Positions 35,134 to 42,867 of a DNA stretch of 64,000 nucleotides are shown in pieces. The notes below the pieces were generated by a model, which saw nothing but the letters and a program-made list of their open reading frames with translations, was not told where the DNA came from and made no database searches. Each line of letters opens with the position of its first letter. The first letter of the stretch is position 1. The translations under genes were made by a program, and so were the position numbers. The stretch is from an uncultured Eubacteriales bacterium (GTDB taxonomy: Bacteria; Bacillota; Clostridia; Saccharofermentanales; Saccharofermentanaceae): positions 1 through 64,000 of the forward strand of contig OMWK01000007.1 in assembly GCA_900314745.1 (NCBI GenBank), in the 5' to 3' direction.

Positions 35134-35753
35134 TAATCCTCACCCATCCTCTTCTTAATGACATCTTCACTTGCTACCGAGTACCCGAAGAAACCGAGTT
35201 TCTTGCCCAGCAGGAAATATTCACCATGGTTATAAGCAACGAGATTTGCTTTATCAAGACACAATCTTCCCTGCTCATCGAGAAGATACGAATCTGCGGT
35301 AACACCTACAACTTCAGCTGTAAAAACATCATGTGAAGGAAGTTCATTAACGGACATAACCTTGCATGATATCGATACGGGAGCTTCCTTGATGGCATAG
35401 GCGTAATCAAGCCCCGCCGCCTTAACCGCATTAAGACCGGTTGCTTCGAACTTATCAATATCCGCACCGCTTTTGACTCCGCAAAGATCACATGGCTTGC
35501 AAAGCTGCTTGTTTACAAGGTTAATAACAAACTCGCCAGTATCGCTTATGAGCTTATGCGAGTGCCTCGACTTTCTTATGGATACCGATACAATGGGCGG
35601 CTCGGAATTAATGGTTCCTGCCCATGCGACCGTTATGATATTGGGCCTCTCTTCTTCTCTGGAAGGGTCCTTGCCCGCGCAGGATATCATTACTACCGGC
35701 ACGGGATTGAGTATCGTTGATACTCCTACGCTTATCTTGTCATGCTTTGCCAT
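35133..35753 (-). CDS. Flavin reductase-like FMN-binding protein
   Basis: A 206-residue flavin-reductase split-barrel protein: STILNPVPVVMISC at the start, NIITVAWAGTINSEPPIVSVSIRKSRHSHKLI with the FMN-phosphate-binding Ser/Arg/His, then GEFVINLVNKQL. A Cys-rich turn (CKPCDLCGVKSGADIDKF) is typical of the clostridial members. It probably reduces FMN with NAD(P)H or binds it as a cofactor. Partner unknown. Confidence 0.85.
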   Translation of the reverse strand: MAKHDKISVGVSTILNPVPVVMISCAGKDPSREEERPNIITVAWAGTINSEPPIVSVSIRKSRHSHKLISDTGEFVINLVNKQLCKPCDLCGVKSGADIDKFEATGLNAVKAAGLDYAYAIKEAPVSISCKVMSVNELPSHDVFTAEVVGVTADSYLLDEQGRLCLDKANLVAYNHGEYFLLGKKLGFFGYSVASEDVIKKRMGED

Positions 35754-35762
35754 ATTCCCTCC

Positions 35763-36758
35763 TTATGCAAGCGGCAGCGCCGCGAAAAGCTCATGTGTAA
35801 GTAAGAAGTCCTTGAATTCCACTCCGCCGGTGAAGCCAACGAGTTTGCCGTCCTTGCCTATTACTCTGTGACACGGAATTATAATAGGGACGGGATTCTC
35901 AGAACAGGCATGTCCAACGGCTCTTGTAAGTTTCCTCGCTTCCTTCTTGTTGCCACCGGTTAATTCAAGTGCGATGTCCTCATAGCTTCTGGTATAACCG
36001 TAAGGAATCTTCTTTATGATATCCCATACCGAAGAACGGAAATCCGATGTCTTCGGAAGCCTGATACTGATATCAAAAGTCATTCTCTCCTTATAAAGAT
36101 ATTCCTTGATCTCCTTAACGGCCCTCATTACCTCAGCAGGACAGTCATCGGCTTCGTAGTCCTTATAATATACATCACCTCTGGGTCTCATCCTGCCGTT
36201 CTTCATAAGTCCGCAGAAATCCGCACACAACTTAAGATAACGGTCAGTAGGCGTCTCATCGAACCTCAAAAAAGAAACGGAATCAACATAATCTACCCCT
36301 CCTCTGACGGCAATGATGCCTCTCTGGAACGGAATGAAACCCACGTTATATTTCCTGTACATAGGAACGGTTATATAGAAGAGCCCCGCATCCTTAAATG
36401 AATCGTCAATATACAGTTCATCATGAAGGACTGCTTCCTGCATAAACCCGTTATTTACTAGCACTTCTTCGGATTTGTTATCGTCGACAGGTATGATGAC
36501 GCTTACCTTATAGACATTCTTCTCGAAGAAGAAAAATTTAAGAAGGTCATCAGTAAACCCCGAATTCACATTGCCCTTGAATCTTATGATCACGGCATGC
36601 GAACTTGTGAAAGTACAAAAAGACAGAACTTCATAATTATCATCGGTGTAGATGGTCTTTCCGCGGATCTTATTCTCAACCGCGACGGCCGTCTCACAGT
36701 TAAGAAGAGACTTAAGCCTGGAAGCATCCTGCAGACGAACCTTATGAACGCTGCCCAT
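35763..36758 (-). CDS. GNAT-like domain fused to O6-methylguanine-DNA methyltransferase
   Basis: 331 residues from the ATG at 36758 (GGAGG six bases before). The last 95 residues are an Ogt/MGMT domain: SVWDIIKKIPYGYTRSYEDIA, GNKKEARKLTRAVGHACSENPV, and PIIIPCHRVIGKDGKLVGF with the alkyl-accepting Cys at about 296. The first about 140 residues include EEVLVNNGFMQEAVLHDELYI, a pattern like the end of GNAT acyltransferases, but no clear acetyl-CoA loop is visible. A linker of about 90 residues lies between. The Ogt part repairs alkylated guanine by suicide transfer; the role of the front domain is unknown. Confidence 0.75.
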   Translation of the reverse strand: MGSVHKVRLQDASRLKSLLNCETAVAVENKIRGKTIYTDDNYEVLSFCTFTSSHAVIIRFKGNVNSGFTDDLLKFFFFEKNVYKVSVIIPVDDNKSEEVLVNNGFMQEAVLHDELYIDDSFKDAGLFYITVPMYRKYNVGFIPFQRGIIAVRGGVDYVDSVSFLRFDETPTDRYLKLCADFCGLMKNGRMRPRGDVYYKDYEADDCPAEVMRAVKEIKEYLYKERMTFDISIRLPKTSDFRSSVWDIIKKIPYGYTRSYEDIALELTGGNKKEARKLTRAVGHACSENPVPIIIPCHRVIGKDGKLVGFTGGVEFKDFLLTHELFAALPLA

Positions 36759-36759
36759 C

Positions 36760-37947
36760 TTAATCCTCCGCAGCCGTGTAGACGGCATTATCCATATACT
36801 GCTCGTATAGCATAACCTGTGTGCCGAATTCGCTGTCGGAGGACATCACATCCCATACGCCTCTGTTAGCTACAGGCGGGAAATATCCTCTTAATGATTC
36901 CAGTCTTCTCATAAGCATCTGCGCATCCTTATCAAAGCAGATGAATGAAGCAAAGCCTGAAGCGAATGTAGGATCGGAACTGTCGGGAGAAAGACAAAGC
37001 GGATAAACAACCGCATTTACATTCTCAGAAGGAAGCATAACGAAGTAAAGACCATCGGGATAGTAATATGACCATGTATCAAATCCTGATGAGTTCATGA
37101 GCCACATTCCGCAGGATCTCGATACTCTCGGATCTGCCCCGTAACTGTCTGTGACTGAAGACAATCCATATGAATCGATGCTGTCGGCGTAATCGGTCCC
37201 CATAAACGGCGCGAGGCTTCCTGCATCATAGAATCTTGTTACGCTTAAGGAACCGTCAGAACTTGTGCCCGGAATGTCCTGTAAATAATCAAGAAGGTCA
37301 TCGCTGCTGATGTTATAGGCGGGTACGCCTGATTCCGGAACATATTCGGAACTTCCGGCAAGCATGTAAACTGTTGAATAGAAAGGTATTCCGTAGTGCT
37401 CTTCCCCGGATCTCAAGGCATCAAGTGCACCAAGATAAACCGTGGAAGCTGATATATTCATGTCGGAAGCAAGGTAACCGTCCAACGGAGCCGCGAGACC
37501 GTTCGATACCATATCCACGAGATCTGATGCAAGGAAGACGTCGGGAACGATGCCGTCCTGACTTAATGATTCGATGATGTCCGAAGTCTCACCTGTTCCG
37601 GTAGTTGTTATTGTATTAACGACCCAGGGTGTATTAATGGCGTCAAGATATTCGATACTGATATCGGCTCCAGACATATCCGAAGGGAAAAGGTCATGAT
37701 TCTTGGCATAATAGAGCTTCATAAGTAGGTTTACAGTCCTGTCAGATAGCGGAAGTGCTACAGTTATCTCATGAAGATCTGAATTTACGGACTGTATGTC
37801 ACCCGGTCCAGGATCATTAGCCATAACCGATTCATCAGCAAAATGAAGTTCAGGGAAAACGTTCTCTTCATTCTTACATCCTGTAAAACAGATACAGGAC
37901 GATAAAAACATCAAAGTAATAAAAAGTGAAGTAAAACGCTTAAACAT
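36760..37947 (-). CDS. Lipoprotein resembling extracellular solute-binding proteins
   Basis: A 395-residue protein with a type II signal peptide: MFKRFTSLFITLMFLSS, lipobox CFTG-C (Cys about 24), then a polar mature region. ITVALPLSDRTVNLLMKLYYAKNH, ISIEYLDAINTPWVVNT, LASDLVDMVSNGLAAPLDGYL and the C-terminal FVMLPSENVNAVVYPLCLS fit the two-lobed fold of sugar-type binding proteins. No ABC permease or ATPase gene is adjacent, so it may be an orphan receptor. GGAGG lies before the start. Confidence 0.65.
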   Translation of the reverse strand: MFKRFTSLFITLMFLSSCICFTGCKNEENVFPELHFADESVMANDPGPGDIQSVNSDLHEITVALPLSDRTVNLLMKLYYAKNHDLFPSDMSGADISIEYLDAINTPWVVNTITTTGTGETSDIIESLSQDGIVPDVFLASDLVDMVSNGLAAPLDGYLASDMNISASTVYLGALDALRSGEEHYGIPFYSTVYMLAGSSEYVPESGVPAYNISSDDLLDYLQDIPGTSSDGSLSVTRFYDAGSLAPFMGTDYADSIDSYGLSSVTDSYGADPRVSRSCGMWLMNSSGFDTWSYYYPDGLYFVMLPSENVNAVVYPLCLSPDSSDPTFASGFASFICFDKDAQMLMRRLESLRGYFPPVANRGVWDVMSSDSEFGTQVMLYEQYMDNAVYTAAED

Positions 37948-37972
37948 ATATCCTCCGTAAAGATTATAACAT

Positions 37973-38010
37973 TATCTGATATTGATTTTGATTCAGATAT
38001 AAGGTAATAT
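37973..38010 (+). promoter_or_regulatory. Candidate tRNA-Leu promoter with overlapping inverted repeat
   Basis: TTGATT (37982-37987), 17 bases and TAATAT (38005-38010) lie 13 bases before the tRNA. TATCTGA (37973-37979) and TCAGATA (37993-37999) form an inverted repeat with a 13-base spacer across it. The divergent lipoprotein gene starts on the other side, so the repeat could serve either. Confidence 0.45.
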
Positions 38011-38023
38011 TCTTAAGCGTTTT

Positions 38024-38110
38024 GCGGATGTGGTGGAATTGGCAGACGCGCTAGCTTCAGGTGCTAGTGGGAGCAATCTCGTGCGGGTTCAAGTCCCGCC
38101 ATCCGCACCA
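38024..38110 (+). tRNA. tRNA-Leu (anticodon CAG)
   Basis: Acceptor GCGGATG pairs with CATCCGC; the anticodon arm CTAGC-TTCAGGT-GCTAG gives anticodon CAG; a long variable arm and the T arm GCGGGTTCAAGTCCCGC follow; CCA is encoded. Confidence 0.96.
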
Positions 38111-38117
38111 AATTTCA

Positions 38118-38157
38118 AACGCCCTTCGCTGCGTACTCTGCTCGGGGCGTTTTTTAT
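38118..38157 (+). terminator. Intrinsic terminator after tRNA-Leu
   Basis: AACGCCC (38118-38124) pairs with GGGCGTT (38145-38151) and runs into TTTTTATTT. Confidence 0.8.
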
Positions 38158-38182
38158 TTGCTTTAATCATATAAATTTGTCA

Positions 38183-38211
38183 TTGACGGATAATAGTCAC
38201 AAGAGTATTAT
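38183..38211 (+). promoter_or_regulatory. Sigma-A promoter of argG
   Basis: TTGACG (5/6), a 17-base spacer and TATTAT (5/6) lie about 70 bases before the argG start. Confidence 0.8.
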
Positions 38212-38231
38212 GATGTAGGTTTATACAAAAG

Positions 38232-38269
38232 TTTGCATAAATATTCATTACGATGCATTTTAATTAATC
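38232..38269 (+). promoter_or_regulatory. ArgR operator (ARG box, perhaps two) in the argG leader
   Basis: TTTGCATAAATATTCATT (38232-38249) matches the ARG box pattern TGnATnnnnATTCA. A weaker second copy, GATGCATTTTAATTAATC (38252-38269), follows two bases on; ArgR commonly binds such pairs. The boxes lie just past the expected transcription start, so repression by arginine is likely. Confidence 0.7.
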
Positions 38270-38280
38270 GGAGGTGCCTT

Positions 38281-39495
38281 ATGGCTAAAGAAAAATTCTT
38301 ACTTGCATACTCAGGCGGACTTGATACATCCATCATCATTCCCTGGCTTCTTGAGAACTACGACTGCGAAGTTATCGCTATGGCCGGTGAAGTCGGAATC
38401 GGTGTTGATGAGGAGTTCCTTAAGGAAAAGGCTCTTAAGTGCGGAGCTTCCAAGTGCTATGTAGAGGATATCTCTGAGGAGTTCATCACAGATTACATCT
38501 ACCCTACACTTAAAGCTAATGCAGTTTACGAGGGCAAGTATCTCCTCGGTACTTCTTTCGCAAGACCTGTTATCGCTAAGAAGATGGTTGAGATCGCACG
38601 CAAGGAAGGCTGCACAACAATCGTTCACGGTGCTACAGGTAAGGGTAATGACCAGGTAAGATTCGAGCTTACGATCAAGGCTCTTGCTCCTGAGATGAAG
38701 ATCCTCGCTCCCTGGAGAGTATGGAACATCAAGTCCAGATCAGAAGAGGTTGATTACGCTGAGGCACGTGGTATTCCGGTACCTGTTACAAAGGAGAACA
38801 ACTACAGTAAGGACGAGAACCTCTGGCATCTGTCACATGAGGGTATGGATCTCGAGGATCCTGCAAATGAGCCTGATCTCGATAAGATCCTCGAGCTCAT
38901 GGTTTCACCTGAGAAGGCTCCTGACACACCTACATACGTCACTTTCAAGTTCGAGAAAGGTATTCCTGTAGAAGTTGACGGTCAGAAGCTCTCCCCTGTA
39001 GAGATGCTCAAGTACTGCAATAAGGTTGCAGGTGCTAACGGCGTAGGTATCGCAGATATCGTAGAGAACCGTCTTGTCGGCATGAAGAGCCGTGGCGTAT
39101 ATGAGACACCCGGCGGAACACTTATGTATGCTGCTCACAGAGAGCTCGAACTCTTGACTCTTGAGAGAGATACACTTCACTACAAGGATCTCGTAGCTCA
39201 GAAGTTTGCAGAGCTCGTTTACTACGGTCAGTGGTTCCACCCTCTCCGTGAGGCTCTCTCCGCTTTCGTTGATGAGACACAGAAGGTTGTAACCGGTGAA
39301 GTCAAGATGAAGCTTTACAAGGGTAACTGCACTCCTGCAGGCGCTAAGTCACCTTACTCTCTCTACGACGAAGAGATCGCAACATTTGAGGCTGAGGATG
39401 TATATAATCAGGCTGATGCGGGCGGATTCATCAACTGCTTCGGTCTCCCTATGAAGGTCGTTGCTCAGATGAAGAAGAAGAACGGACTTCTTTGA
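38281..39495 (+). CDS. argG: Argininosuccinate synthase
   Basis: 404 residues that join citrulline and aspartate with ATP. The PP-loop [17 protein letters not shown] is at the N-terminus; [15 protein letters not shown] (about 115-130), SYS-like [15 protein letters not shown] and the tail [13 protein letters not shown] fit the family. The frame is open further upstream, but CGGAGGTG seven bases before the ATG of MAKEKFLL fixes the start. A terminator follows, so only part of the transcripts may reach the downstream genes. Confidence 0.97.
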   Translation: MAKEKFLLAYSGGLDTSIIIPWLLENYDCEVIAMAGEVGIGVDEEFLKEKALKCGASKCYVEDISEEFITDYIYPTLKANAVYEGKYLLGTSFARPVIAKKMVEIARKEGCTTIVHGATGKGNDQVRFELTIKALAPEMKILAPWRVWNIKSRSEEVDYAEARGIPVPVTKENNYSKDENLWHLSHEGMDLEDPANEPDLDKILELMVSPEKAPDTPTYVTFKFEKGIPVEVDGQKLSPVEMLKYCNKVAGANGVGIADIVENRLVGMKSRGVYETPGGTLMYAAHRELELLTLERDTLHYKDLVAQKFAELVYYGQWFHPLREALSAFVDETQKVVTGEVKMKLYKGNCTPAGAKSPYSLYDEEIATFEAEDVYNQADAGGFINCFGLPMKVVAQMKKKNGLL

Positions 39496-39523
39496 TAATC
39501 ATCTAAGTTTTGATTAAGAACTG

Positions 39524-39556
39524 CGGCTGCCTCATAATAGAGACAGCCGTTTTTAT
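39524..39556 (+). terminator. Intrinsic terminator after argG
   Basis: CGGCTG and CAGCCG with an inner CTC/GAG pair (one mismatch) around ATAATA, then TTTTTAT. The next gene starts 17 bases on, so it may act as an attenuating terminator inside the arg cluster. Confidence 0.75.
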
Positions 39557-39573
39557 ATTTAAGGAGTAAAGCC

Positions 39574-40077
39574 ATGAGAATCAGACCGTTTAAGAAATGT
39601 GATGCCGATACGATCATTTCCTGGATAAAGAACGAGCGGATCTTCCGCTATTGGTGCGCGGACAGATTCGAATCATATCCTATTACTGGGAATGATCTGA
39701 TCGCACAGTATGAAGATCTCGCTTTTAACGATGATATCTTTCATTTTGTGGCTTACGATGAGTCAGGATTGATCGGACACTTTAACATCCGCTATCCCGA
39801 TAAGAATGATATCAATACCGTAAGACTCGGATATGTTATCGTTGATGACTCAAGGCGCGGTCAGGGGCTTGGCAAGAAGATGATAAGGATGGCGTTGGAT
39901 TATGCCGTTACATTTATGAAAGCAAACAAAGTAACTATCGGCGTATTCGATAATAATCCTTCAGCCCTTTACTGTTATCTTAACGCAGGCTTCAAGGATA
40001 CAGGCGTAACAGAGATTTACTCCTGCTTAGGCGAAGACTGGACATGTAAGGAACTGATCTATATTCCGGAGGATTGA
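39574..40077 (+). CDS. GNAT acetyltransferase (RimJ/RimL-like)
   Basis: 167 residues. MRIRPFKKCDADTIISWIKNERIF is a RimJ/RimL-like start; VRLGYVIVDDSRRGQGLGKKMIRMALDYA holds the acetyl-CoA loop (RRGQGLGKK, about 108-116); NPSALYCYLNAGFKDTG is the usual end. It acetylates an amine on an unknown substrate. It sits between argG and argH with AAGGAG before it. In the argH operon an N-acetylglutamate role is tempting but unproven. Confidence 0.85.
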   Translation: MRIRPFKKCDADTIISWIKNERIFRYWCADRFESYPITGNDLIAQYEDLAFNDDIFHFVAYDESGLIGHFNIRYPDKNDINTVRLGYVIVDDSRRGQGLGKKMIRMALDYAVTFMKANKVTIGVFDNNPSALYCYLNAGFKDTGVTEIYSCLGEDWTCKELIYIPED

Positions 40078-40080
40078 ATT

Positions 40081-40536
40081 ATGATCGATTACAGGTTAAT
40101 GAGCATCGAAGATTATAAGCAGTGCTATGATCTTTGGATTAAATGCGGTAACGGTCTTAACGATAAAGATGATTCGTGTGAAGGAATCGATAAATACCTT
40201 AAACGCAATCCTTCAACTTCATTCGTTGCAACTTGTGACGGCAAGGTCGTAGGTGTTATATTATGTGGGCACGACGGCAGGCGCGGTATCATACAGCACG
40301 CTTGTGTTTCTCCTGATTACAGGAGACTCGGTATTGGTAACAGACTTGTCGAACTTGCATTAGAAGCGCTTAAGAAAGAAGGAATCAACAAGGTTCTTCT
40401 CGTAGCATTCAAGAAGAACGAAGGCGGAAATGCATTCTGGGAAGCTCAGGGCTTTACACTTCGTGAAGACTTAAACTACAGGAACAAGGCGCTTGCAGAA
40501 ATGGTCAGGATAGATCCCGACTATGTTAAGGAGTAA
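40081..40536 (+). CDS. GNAT acetyltransferase
   Basis: 151 residues: YRLMSIEDYKQCYDLWIKCG start, then HACVSPDYRRLGIGNRLVELAL with the acetyl-CoA loop RRLGIGNRL (about 91-99) and GNAFWEAQGFTLREDL at the end. It is unlike its neighbour beyond the shared fold, so a tandem duplication is not evident. It starts three bases past the previous stop (CGGAGGATTGA) and ends five bases before argH. Confidence 0.87.
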   Translation: MIDYRLMSIEDYKQCYDLWIKCGNGLNDKDDSCEGIDKYLKRNPSTSFVATCDGKVVGVILCGHDGRRGIIQHACVSPDYRRLGIGNRLVELALEALKKEGINKVLLVAFKKNEGGNAFWEAQGFTLREDLNYRNKALAEMVRIDPDYVKE

Positions 40537-40541
40537 TTGAT

Positions 40542-41903
40542 ATGGCAAAGAAAATGTGGTCAGGCCGCTTCGAGAAGGCTACTGACAAGACAGTAAACGA
40601 CTATAACTCTTCCCTCCCTTTTGATTCGAGAATGTATGCTCAGGACATCGAAGGTTCCGTAGCACACTCAGCAATGCTCGCGCGTCAGGGAATAATCTCT
40701 CAGGAAGATGCTGATGCTATCCGCGAGGGTTTGCTGTCGATCAAGGCTGATATCGAATCAGGAAAGCTTACATTTGATTCAGATGCCGAAGATATACATA
40801 TGTTTATCGAAGAGGAGCTTACAAACCGCATCGGCGATGCCGGCAAGCGTCTTCATACAGGCCGCTCCAGAAACGACCAGGTAGCTCTCGATCAGAGGCT
40901 TTATCTTGTAGATGAGGCACTTGATGTTATCGAGCTTCTTGATGAGCTCATCGAGACCATAACAGATATGGCTAAGGAGCATCTTACTACCTATATGCCG
41001 GGCTATACTCACCTTCAGCGTGCCCAGCCTATAACATATGCCCATTACCTCACAGCCTACATCGAGATGTTTAAGCGTGACCGCGACAGAATCGAAGCCG
41101 CAGCATCCCGCGCCAACATCTCGCCTTTGGGCTCCGGTGCTCTTGCAGGAACCACATATCCTCTTGACCGCGAATCTGTAGCTGATGAACTCGGCATGGC
41201 AGGTGTAACACAGTGTTCTCTTGACGGTGTTGCTGACCGTGATTTCGCTATTGAATTCGCATCTGCTGTATCTATACTCATGATGCACCTTTCGAGGATG
41301 AGCGAAGAGATCATCCTGTATGCTTCTCAGGAGTTCAAGTTCTATGAGCTCGATGACGCTTATTCTACAGGCTCCTCCATGATGCCTCAGAAGAAGAATC
41401 CGGACGTTGCAGAGTTGACGCGCGGTAAGACCGGACGAGTTTACGGCGATCTTATCTCACTTCTTGTTATCATGAAGGGACTTCCCCTTACATATAACAA
41501 GGACATGCAGGAAGTGCAGGAGTCGCTTTTCGACGTGATTGACACCATCAAGGGAGTGCTCCCTCCCTTCACGGGCATGATGAAGACAATGACCATCCGC
41601 AAGGACAACATGGAAGCCGCAGCACTCGGCGGCTTTACAAACGCCACGGACCTTGCAGACTATCTTGTCCGTAAGGGAATCCCCTTCCGTGAGACTCACG
41701 CGATCTCCGGTAAGCTCGTTCACTACTGCATAGAGAACAACACTACGCTCGAGAAACTCTCAATCGAGCAGTTCAAACAGTTCTCGGACCTCATCGAAGA
41801 AGATGTTTACGATGCGATTTCCCTTGAGACATGCGTAAACAAGCGTACACTCACCGGCGGACCTGCTCCGGATACGGTAAAGAGATATCTCGATAACCAG
41901 TAA
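40542..41903 (+). CDS. argH: Argininosuccinate lyase
   Basis: 453 residues splitting argininosuccinate into arginine and fumarate. KMWSGRFEKATDKTVNDYNSS is the typical start; HTGRSRNDQVALDQRLYL and the fumarase/aspartase signature GSSMMPQKKNPDVAEL (catalytic Ser/Lys loop, about 279-294) are clear. Ends with NKRTLTGGPAPDTVKRYL. AAGGAG lies before the start. Confidence 0.97.
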   Translation: MAKKMWSGRFEKATDKTVNDYNSSLPFDSRMYAQDIEGSVAHSAMLARQGIISQEDADAIREGLLSIKADIESGKLTFDSDAEDIHMFIEEELTNRIGDAGKRLHTGRSRNDQVALDQRLYLVDEALDVIELLDELIETITDMAKEHLTTYMPGYTHLQRAQPITYAHYLTAYIEMFKRDRDRIEAAASRANISPLGSGALAGTTYPLDRESVADELGMAGVTQCSLDGVADRDFAIEFASAVSILMMHLSRMSEEIILYASQEFKFYELDDAYSTGSSMMPQKKNPDVAELTRGKTGRVYGDLISLLVIMKGLPLTYNKDMQEVQESLFDVIDTIKGVLPPFTGMMKTMTIRKDNMEAAALGGFTNATDLADYLVRKGIPFRETHAISGKLVHYCIENNTTLEKLSIEQFKQFSDLIEEDVYDAISLETCVNKRTLTGGPAPDTVKRYLDNQ

Positions 41904-41918
41904 ACTTGTATCTATAGT

Positions 41919-41958
41919 TGTATCTACTTTTAAGCTTTATCGCTTATTAGTAGATACA
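41919..41958 (+). repeat. Hairpin 1 after argH
   Basis: TGTATCTACT (41919-41928) pairs fully with AGTAGATACA (41949-41958). Inside, TAAGC and GCTTA pair around TTTATC, with TT/TT between the two stems. It begins 15 bases past the argH stop and lacks a following T-run. Confidence 0.75.
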
Positions 41959-41980
41959 TTGAGACTGATGTATCTACCTG

Positions 41981-42022
41981 ACGTCTCTACTTTTCACGCT
42001 TTACGGGGAAAAGTAGAGACGT
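41981..42022 (+). repeat. Hairpin 2 after argH, related to hairpin 1
   Basis: ACGTCTCTACTTTTC (41981-41995) pairs without mismatch with GAAAAGTAGAGACGT (42008-42022); the loop is ACGCTTTACGGG. It resembles hairpin 1 (GTATCTACTTTT versus GTCTCTACTTTT, GCTTTA in both loops), and the differing third pair is A-T in one and C-G in the other. No T-run follows, so it is not a standard terminator. Confidence 0.8.
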
Positions 42023-42028
42023 TCTCAT

Positions 42029-42064
42029 TTGTCGATTTTTGTCGAAAATTGTTCTCAATTGTCG
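42029..42064 (+). repeat. Phased TTGTCG element, copy B
   Basis: TTGTCGATTT, TTGTCGAAAA, TTGTTCTCAA and TTGTCG follow one another with exact 10-base spacing. It is 34/36 identical to the minus-strand element at 23330-23365. It ends 35 bases before the nuclease-like gene. Confidence 0.75.
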
Positions 42065-42097
42065 CCCTATCCCAATCAGTAACTCTATAAAATAGGG
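42065..42097 (+). promoter_or_regulatory. Possible -10 region inside an inverted repeat
   Basis: CCCTAT (42065-42070) and ATAGGG (42092-42097) flank a stretch holding TATAAA (42086-42091). No -35-like hexamer lies 17 bases upstream; the last TTGTCG box is there instead at 21 bases, which would fit an activator-dependent promoter. Transcription would begin about at the ATG. Confidence 0.4.
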
Positions 42098-42099
42098 AT

Positions 42100-42867
42100 A
42101 TGATTATAGTGAACAGAGAACATCATGAGTTGCTGATAGCATTCTATAGAGACCAATGGAACAGGCTCCCTCACGGATACTTCGGAACCCACAGAAACCA
42201 TTCTGTTGTTTATGTAACGTATGATCCGAATGATACTCATATAACACCGAGGGAAAAAAGGATTCTTAATCTATCATCTAAGGACGGTCAATTATTCTGC
42301 CGGTTGGTCAAAGAGGCATCGGAAATAGAGAATACTATAAATCTGCTGATGAATGATTGGAATGCGATATATAAATCCTCTCCGAGAAATCTGACTTTTC
42401 CTTTGAGAAGAAACTCTGCTTCTCCGCTTACTGCAAAGTTTTATCAGGAAGCAGACAGTAATTGTAATTCATTCCCTAATAAGAACATTATCGATTATCA
42501 CGATCAGCAACTAAGATCAAAGAATGAACTAATACTTTGTAAAACTCTGGACCGCTTCGGATATGATTATAAAGTTGAAATAGAGATCAAAATAGATAAA
42601 TTCACAACGCTGTATCCTGATGTGACGTTTTATGCTCCGGAAATGGACAAACCGATAGCAATAGAGCTTGATGGCGCAATCGATGTTCAGGATTATTATA
42701 CGAAGTCAGAGCAAAGAAAAAGACAATATCTCATGCACGGATTTACCGAATTGAGAGATATCATCTTCTTCAGAAATATAGATCCATATACTATCGATAT
42801 AGAGCAATTAGAGGCTCTGATATTCGGATCGCTGATTGTAAATACAAAGAGTATTATCTTTCCATAA
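42100..42867 (+). CDS. PD-(D/E)XK nuclease-like protein, unknown
   Basis: A 255-residue protein. The C-terminal third has SKNELILCKTLDRFGYDYKV (Glu about 143), LYPDVTFYAPEMDKPIAIEL (Asp about 174, Glu about 189) and DGAIDVQDYYTKSEQRKRQY, the E...PD...ExxG...Y pattern of the DUF559/DUF2726-like branch of PD-(D/E)XK nucleases. The first half has no known motif. Start choice is unsure: ATG 42100 has AGGG only three bases before it, while GTG 42109 is better spaced. It is A/T-richer than argH, stands alone, and overlaps the convergent GH13 gene by 14 bases. Confidence 0.6.
   Translation: MIIVNREHHELLIAFYRDQWNRLPHGYFGTHRNHSVVYVTYDPNDTHITPREKRILNLSSKDGQLFCRLVKEASEIENTINLLMNDWNAIYKSSPRNLTFPLRRNSASPLTAKFYQEADSNCNSFPNKNIIDYHDQQLRSKNELILCKTLDRFGYDYKVEIEIKIDKFTTLYPDVTFYAPEMDKPIAIELDGAIDVQDYYTKSEQRKRQYLMHGFTELRDIIFFRNIDPYTIDIEQLEALIFGSLIVNTKSIIFP

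Noticed and set aside
41919..42022. The hairpins as simple intrinsic terminators of argH
   Set aside because: No T-run follows either stem, and the two stems are related to each other, which terminators need not be.
41904..42867. Type III toxin-antitoxin reading (repeat RNA plus nuclease)
   Set aside because: The upstream hairpins are only two and not in tandem 30-40-base repeats, there is no terminator between them and the gene, and the protein does not look like ToxN.
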